DNA from: CAYRGQ01 sp964444885
GTDB lineage: Bacteria > Bacteroidota > Bacteroidia > Sphingobacteriales > Sphingobacteriaceae
DNA: 20,823 nt
Reading direction: 5' to 3'
NCBI GenBank assembly: GCA_964444885.1
Contig: CAYUIZ010000049.1
Span: 1-20,823, forward strand
Of the stretch, positions 17,829 through 20,823 are shown in pieces. The notes beneath the pieces are model-generated. The model had not been told where the DNA came from. It did not search any database and saw only the letters and a list, made by a program, of their open reading frames with translations. A program made the position numbers and the translations under genes. Within the stretch, counting starts at the first letter, position 1. Each line of letters starts with the position of its first letter.

Positions 17829-19244
17829 TTAGGATTCCTGCATTTTGTGGGAGAATCGCAGGACAATGAACTCAGCCGGCCTTACAGCAGCCATACCGAT
17901 CTCTACGATCAACCGGCCCTCCAGGATATCCTGAGCTGTCATCGTCTGGCCTAGACCGCACCTCACGTAGAAGGCATGTTCGGGCTTGCTCCCTGCCAAT
18001 GCGCCTTGCCGCCACAGGAGGGTAAGGTAATTTTCAAGCATGGCCCGTAGTTTCACCCACGTATTCGCGGTGTTCGGCTCAAAGACAAACTGCATGGTCG
18101 CCTTACGCGCGGATTCTTCCACCGTGATAAACAGGCGCCTCACGCTGACGTAGCGCCACTCGTTGTCGTTACCTGCCAACGTGCGCGCGCCCCACACCAG
18201 GAAACCTTTGCCTTGGAATGAGCGAATGGCATTGACCGACTTACCCGTCGTGGGATCAATGTTCATGCCGCCTTGTTCCGCGTCGGAGATACGCGCGCTG
18301 AGCTTCTGCACAGCATTAATGGAGACATTGGCGGGCGCTTTCCACACACCGCGCGAGCCGTCCACGCGCGCATATACACCGGCCATCGCAGCCGAAGGCG
18401 GCAGGGTTAAGCTCAGGTTGTTGCGGATGGTTGACACACATAAGTTGTACACAGCGGTTTGAGAATCTTTGAGACTGGCCAACGGGACGCCGTCGGCCGG
18501 ATCCCCTTCATTTTCAATGATCACCACCTCCACATCGGCATCGTCATACGCATACTCGTACGTGGTCCGAAGGCGTGGGTAATACGCCGCCGCGTAATTC
18601 AAGTTGTCATTCTTTGTAAAACCATTGCGGAATCCGCTGATCGTCGCCGTCACATTGTCCGCCTCGGTGTGCACGTCCAGGATTGCAAAGCGATCTTGAA
18701 GCGCCACGCACTGGTCGATCGCGCGTCCCATCAGCCCATAGTACTGGCTCGAGTTTAGCGCCAAGCCTTCCGGGATTACGATAAGGGTAGGTTCATCCGC
18801 TGTCAGCAATGCATCAAGCGCATTGCGCAATTTGGGCTCGTCAATCGCTTCGGTGGTTGCGCCAGCGGATACGATGTAGCAAGGCCCTCCGCCGTTGTCG
18901 AAATAATGCCTCAAACACGGATACATCACGTATGGCGAAACGGCGCTGTCGAGCAGATTGACCGATGCCGTCAATGCGGTTACGGTGCCGTCGACGACCG
19001 TTCGGTCTACATCGACGGTGATCCCTTCCTGGCTTTCCTGCTTGCCATACAGCCCCTCATACTCCTTGAGGGAGAAGATTTTTCTGGGCTGGCCTACAAG
19101 AGTTTCTCCCATACTGTCGGTGATGAGCTCGGTGAAGCCGATGAACGCCGGCACGGCAGTCTCTACCTGCGCTACGGAAGGAGGAAACAACGGGATCTCA
19201 TGGATATAGACGCCCGGCGTTTTGATTGAATTGATTGGTGCCAT
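17829..19244 (-). CDS. Contractile tail sheath protein (Afp2-4-like)
   Basis: 471 residues. The N-terminus has the sheath signature KTPGVYIHEIPLFPPSVAQV followed by ETAVPAFIGFTE. The conserved C-terminal domain (about 346-471) shows FLVWGARTLAGNDNEWRYV, SVRRLFITVEESARKA, FVFEPNTANTWVKLR, and the closing IVEIGMAAVRPAEFIVLRFSHK. These are the segments that form the handshake between neighbouring subunits. Only one sheath gene is present, whereas Afp and PVC carry three; one sheath is common in simpler eCIS. Stop to tube gene is 31 bases. The gene follows the 210-residue gene by 45 bases, the longest gap upstream of the tube genes; I see no clear promoter in it. Confidence 0.96.
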   Translation of the reverse strand: MAPINSIKTPGVYIHEIPLFPPSVAQVETAVPAFIGFTELITDSMGETLVGQPRKIFSLKEYEGLYGKQESQEGITVDVDRTVVDGTVTALTASVNLLDSAVSPYVMYPCLRHYFDNGGGPCYIVSAGATTEAIDEPKLRNALDALLTADEPTLIVIPEGLALNSSQYYGLMGRAIDQCVALQDRFAILDVHTEADNVTATISGFRNGFTKNDNLNYAAAYYPRLRTTYEYAYDDADVEVVIIENEGDPADGVPLASLKDSQTAVYNLCVSTIRNNLSLTLPPSAAMAGVYARVDGSRGVWKAPANVSINAVQKLSARISDAEQGGMNIDPTTGKSVNAIRSFQGKGFLVWGARTLAGNDNEWRYVSVRRLFITVEESARKATMQFVFEPNTANTWVKLRAMLENYLTLLWRQGALAGSKPEHAFYVRCGLGQTMTAQDILEGRLIVEIGMAAVRPAEFIVLRFSHKMQES

Positions 19245-19289
19245 TTTCTAGTGCATTAAAGTGGAAAATTTCTGTTTATCTATAGGGTG

Positions 19290-19922
19290 CTAATTCACGA
19301 CAAGCTGATATAAATGTTCATTCTGCTTATTATTGGCTTGCGTAAAATACAAGGTCTGTTGTGCTTCATTGGTGTAAAGCCTGTTTCGCCGGGAGCCTTC
19401 GGGCACCATGTCGATAACCGCGAAATATCCCGATAGCTTGACCGGCACGACCTCCCAATACCCGTTCTCGTCACCGGTACCCATGTGATAAATACGTGCT
19501 GGCTCGGTGTCTTCCACGGTTTTCAATAAACTGTCGTCAATCGTGGCCAATGACCCGGTTGTCTTTAGGCGAAGACGAAGGTGATACATGTGATCATGCC
19601 CCCAAGCCGCCGCTACGGAAGTTTTGCTTAGAAAAGCCGGTGTGGCGTTCATCAAAAACCGCATGCGAAAGTTGCTGGGCAGACTGTGAAACGGCCTCCG
19701 GCCTGTCTCGTCCACCCGGATATAGCATGTGAGAACGTCCTGTTCGAACCGGACGTGTATATCATGCTTATTGAAAAGAGCGCGTGTGGCCGCGTCAGGC
19801 GTGATATCCAGCAACGCAGACAAAGGACTGAGCCAACTGCGCTCGTGACTGGGCGATGGAAATCTCGAGTGGCTCAGCGCGATCGAGAACAGTTTGTCGT
19901 ATTTCAGGTGAAAGGTTTGCAT
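19290..19922 (-). CDS. Unrecognised eCIS-linked protein between cap and sheath genes
   Basis: 210 residues starting MQTFHLKYDKLFSIALSHSR. The frame stays open further upstream to an ATG at 20006, but that start would run 80 bases into the upstream gene; 19922 lies 4 bases after that gene's TAA and gives the N-terminus I favour. The sequence mixes short strands and helices, with an ITPDAATRALF helix (about 40-50), FRMRFLMNATP (about 85-95) and a beta-rich end. No transmembrane segment or signal peptide is seen. I do not recognise a named family. Its place between DUF4255 and sheath genes makes a distal-end role (for example an adaptor between cap and sheath, as described for AlgoCIS) a reasonable guess, but the sequence gives no direct proof. 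Confidence 0.7.
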   Translation of the reverse strand: MQTFHLKYDKLFSIALSHSRFPSPSHERSWLSPLSALLDITPDAATRALFNKHDIHVRFEQDVLTCYIRVDETGRRPFHSLPSNFRMRFLMNATPAFLSKTSVAAAWGHDHMYHLRLRLKTTGSLATIDDSLLKTVEDTEPARIYHMGTGDENGYWEVVPVKLSGYFAVIDMVPEGSRRNRLYTNEAQQTLYFTQANNKQNEHLYQLVVN

Positions 19923-19926
19923 GGGT

Positions 19927-20487
19927 TTATAGCTGTTGTTCTTTTCGGTGGATGTTGGATTGAATTTCCATGATGGGCTGATGTGGTGCTGTTTCGATGC
20001 TGTCAATCGTGATCATCCGCATCTTATACAAAACGGAAGGCTGGTATTTGCCGCCAAGCATGGACCACAGCTGCTGAAGCTGGTCAAAACTCAGGCTTAC
20101 CATATCGATAACGAGCGTCTCGATACCGTCATCGGCGAGTTCGGGCACAGTGTCTTGCCTGAACACCGGTTGCTTCTGAAAGAGGGAAAGTACTTCCTGC
20201 AGGTTGCGGATATCATTTTCATAGCTGCCGCCGTAGGCGGTGAAAAGCAGCCATAGGGCGAGGTTGACGGGTGCATTCTTCGGGTATAGCTGGTTTTCGA
20301 TGCGCACCATGTACTCCTGGTTTCGGGCCATTCGTACCTCTTCAATGTTTACGAGAGAGATGATAATGTCTGCAAGGTGATCCCCATCGTTTCCGCTTGC
20401 GACTTCCGCGATGTTGGCCACGGCAACCTGCAATTCGGTCTGTGTTGTTAGTACCTTTCTAATATGATCGACAGCCGCGTACAGCAT
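19927..20487 (-). CDS. DUF4255 (Pvc16_N) tube terminator/cap protein (Afp16-like)
   Basis: 186 residues with the DUF4255 pattern: MLYAAVDHIRKVL at the start, IIISLVNIEEVRMARNQEY (about 40-60), LALWLLFTAYGGSYENDIR, EVLSLFQKQPVF, VIDMVSLSFDQLQQLWSMLG, and GKYQPSVLYKMRMITIDS near the end. In Afp and PVC this protein ends the tube and caps the sheath. It is first in the transcription unit visible here. An in-frame stop lies about 60 bases upstream of the ATG, so this is the first possible start. No Shine-Dalgarno is seen, only the sequence CAACTAAGCGCT before the ATG. The next gene follows after 4 bases. Confidence 0.93.
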   Translation of the reverse strand: MLYAAVDHIRKVLTTQTELQVAVANIAEVASGNDGDHLADIIISLVNIEEVRMARNQEYMVRIENQLYPKNAPVNLALWLLFTAYGGSYENDIRNLQEVLSLFQKQPVFRQDTVPELADDGIETLVIDMVSLSFDQLQQLWSMLGGKYQPSVLYKMRMITIDSIETAPHQPIMEIQSNIHRKEQQL

Positions 20488-20823
20488 AGCGCTTAGTTGA
20501 TTAGTTGAAAACCCTCGGATCGCAGGAGCGGAAAAGGACCAGCTAGGTCAGAGGTAGATGAATTATTGAATCAAATCTCAACAATTCGTAACCTGCATGC
20601 AATACCTAATTTGGTGTATTTGTGGGGGATACACGTATGCGGGCTGCGTAAAGGGATAGAGTTGAGCCGATGTTAGGCTTATCGATTTAGCGCAGCTTTT
20701 TTACAGGAGATCGAAAATGAATAGGCTTTAGGCAATATCTGGGAGGGACAAAGGCGTCGATCTTGCAAGCGAGCGCTACGCCCATCCGGGGGTTCGGATT
20801 GGGTTAAAAACAACAAGGCCCTT
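20488..20823. other. Gene-free region upstream of the eCIS cluster
   Basis: No coding frame of useful length is seen on either strand. It precedes the first cluster gene, so the cluster promoter should be here, yet I find no convincing match to the Bacteroidota promoter (TTTG and TAnnTTTG with about 19-21 bases between). A 6-bp inverted repeat (GTGTAT at 20614-20619 and ATACAC at 20629-20634, 9-base loop) is present and could be an operator or chance. A plus-strand ATG at 20717 has an upstream GGAG but stops after four codons. Confidence 0.5.

Noticed and set aside
19923..20006. N-terminal extension of the 210-residue protein to an ATG at 20006
   Set aside because: It would overlap the end of the DUF4255 gene by 80 bases; the ATG at 19922, 4 bases after that gene's stop, fits the packing of the cluster better.
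20614..20634. Inverted repeat as a transcription terminator
   Set aside because: Only 6 bp of stem, and no T-run follows on either strand. It is noted as a possible operator or chance only.
20688..20703. T-run on the plus strand as a terminator of a rightward gene
   Set aside because: There is no stable stem directly before it and no plus-strand gene in the window that it could end.
20706..20731. Plus-strand start with GGAG before ATG at 20717
   Set aside because: The frame reaches a stop after four codons; no longer gene follows.
1..20823. Prophage interpretation
   Set aside because: No capsid, portal, terminase, integrase or attachment repeat is visible; the DUF4255 cap and CIS_TMP protein mark an eCIS. 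Flanks outside the window could not be checked.
1..20823. tRNA, rRNA, CRISPR array or insertion sequence
   Set aside because: Nearly all of the sequence is accounted for by protein genes; no spaced direct repeats, transposase or tRNA-like cloverleaf was noticed.

Overview
The window carries one large, tightly packed gene cluster, entirely on the minus strand, that encodes an extracellular contractile injection system (eCIS). eCIS are phage-tail-like particles of the family that includes the Serratia antifeeding prophage (Afp), Photorhabdus PVC, Pseudoalteromonas MACs and Algoriphagus AlgoCIS. No phage head, terminase, portal or integrase genes and no type VI membrane-complex genes are visible. 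The DUF4255 cap protein, the CIS tape-measure family and the small DUF5908-type protein point to eCIS rather than to a phage or a T6SS. The protein families, the near absence of Shine-Dalgarno sequences (one clear exception) and the family combination suggest a member of the Bacteroidota with moderate GC (a little above 50% by eye). I cannot name a genus.

Layout in the direction of transcription (right to left): about 336 bases with no gene (20488-20823), the probable upstream regulatory region; DUF4255/Afp16-type tube terminator or cap (20487-19927); an unrecognised 210-residue protein (19922-19290); one sheath gene (19244-17829); two tube proteins (17797-17363 and 17363-16866); a 57-residue DUF5908/Afp6-type protein (16854-16681); a LysM tube/baseplate adaptor (Afp7 type, 16681-15971); the VgrG-like spike (Afp8 type, 15966-14197); the PAAR tip (14159-13872); the gp25-like baseplate protein (Afp9 type, 13819-13400); two very large baseplate proteins (Afp11 and Afp12 types, 13388-9765 and 9768-6787); a 1188-residue protein with a Pro-rich hinge and predicted beta-rich C-terminus (6785-3219), in the slot where other systems carry a fibre; the tape-measure/chaperone-like CIS_TMP protein (3192-1645); and a multidomain peptidoglycan hydrolase (1613 to the left edge, cut off) with PG-binding, N-acetylmuramidase, PG-binding and CHAP modules.

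Together these genes would build a contractile sheath around an inner tube, sitting on a wedge-and-hub baseplate tipped by VgrG and PAAR. Tube length would be set by the tape measure and closed by the DUF4255 protein. The AAA+ ATPase normally found in eCIS loci (Afp15) and obvious toxin cargo are not in the window and may lie past the left edge. The least understood and most interesting parts are the signal-less two-enzyme cell-wall hydrolase, the 1188-residue multi-domain protein, and the small protein between the cap and sheath genes.
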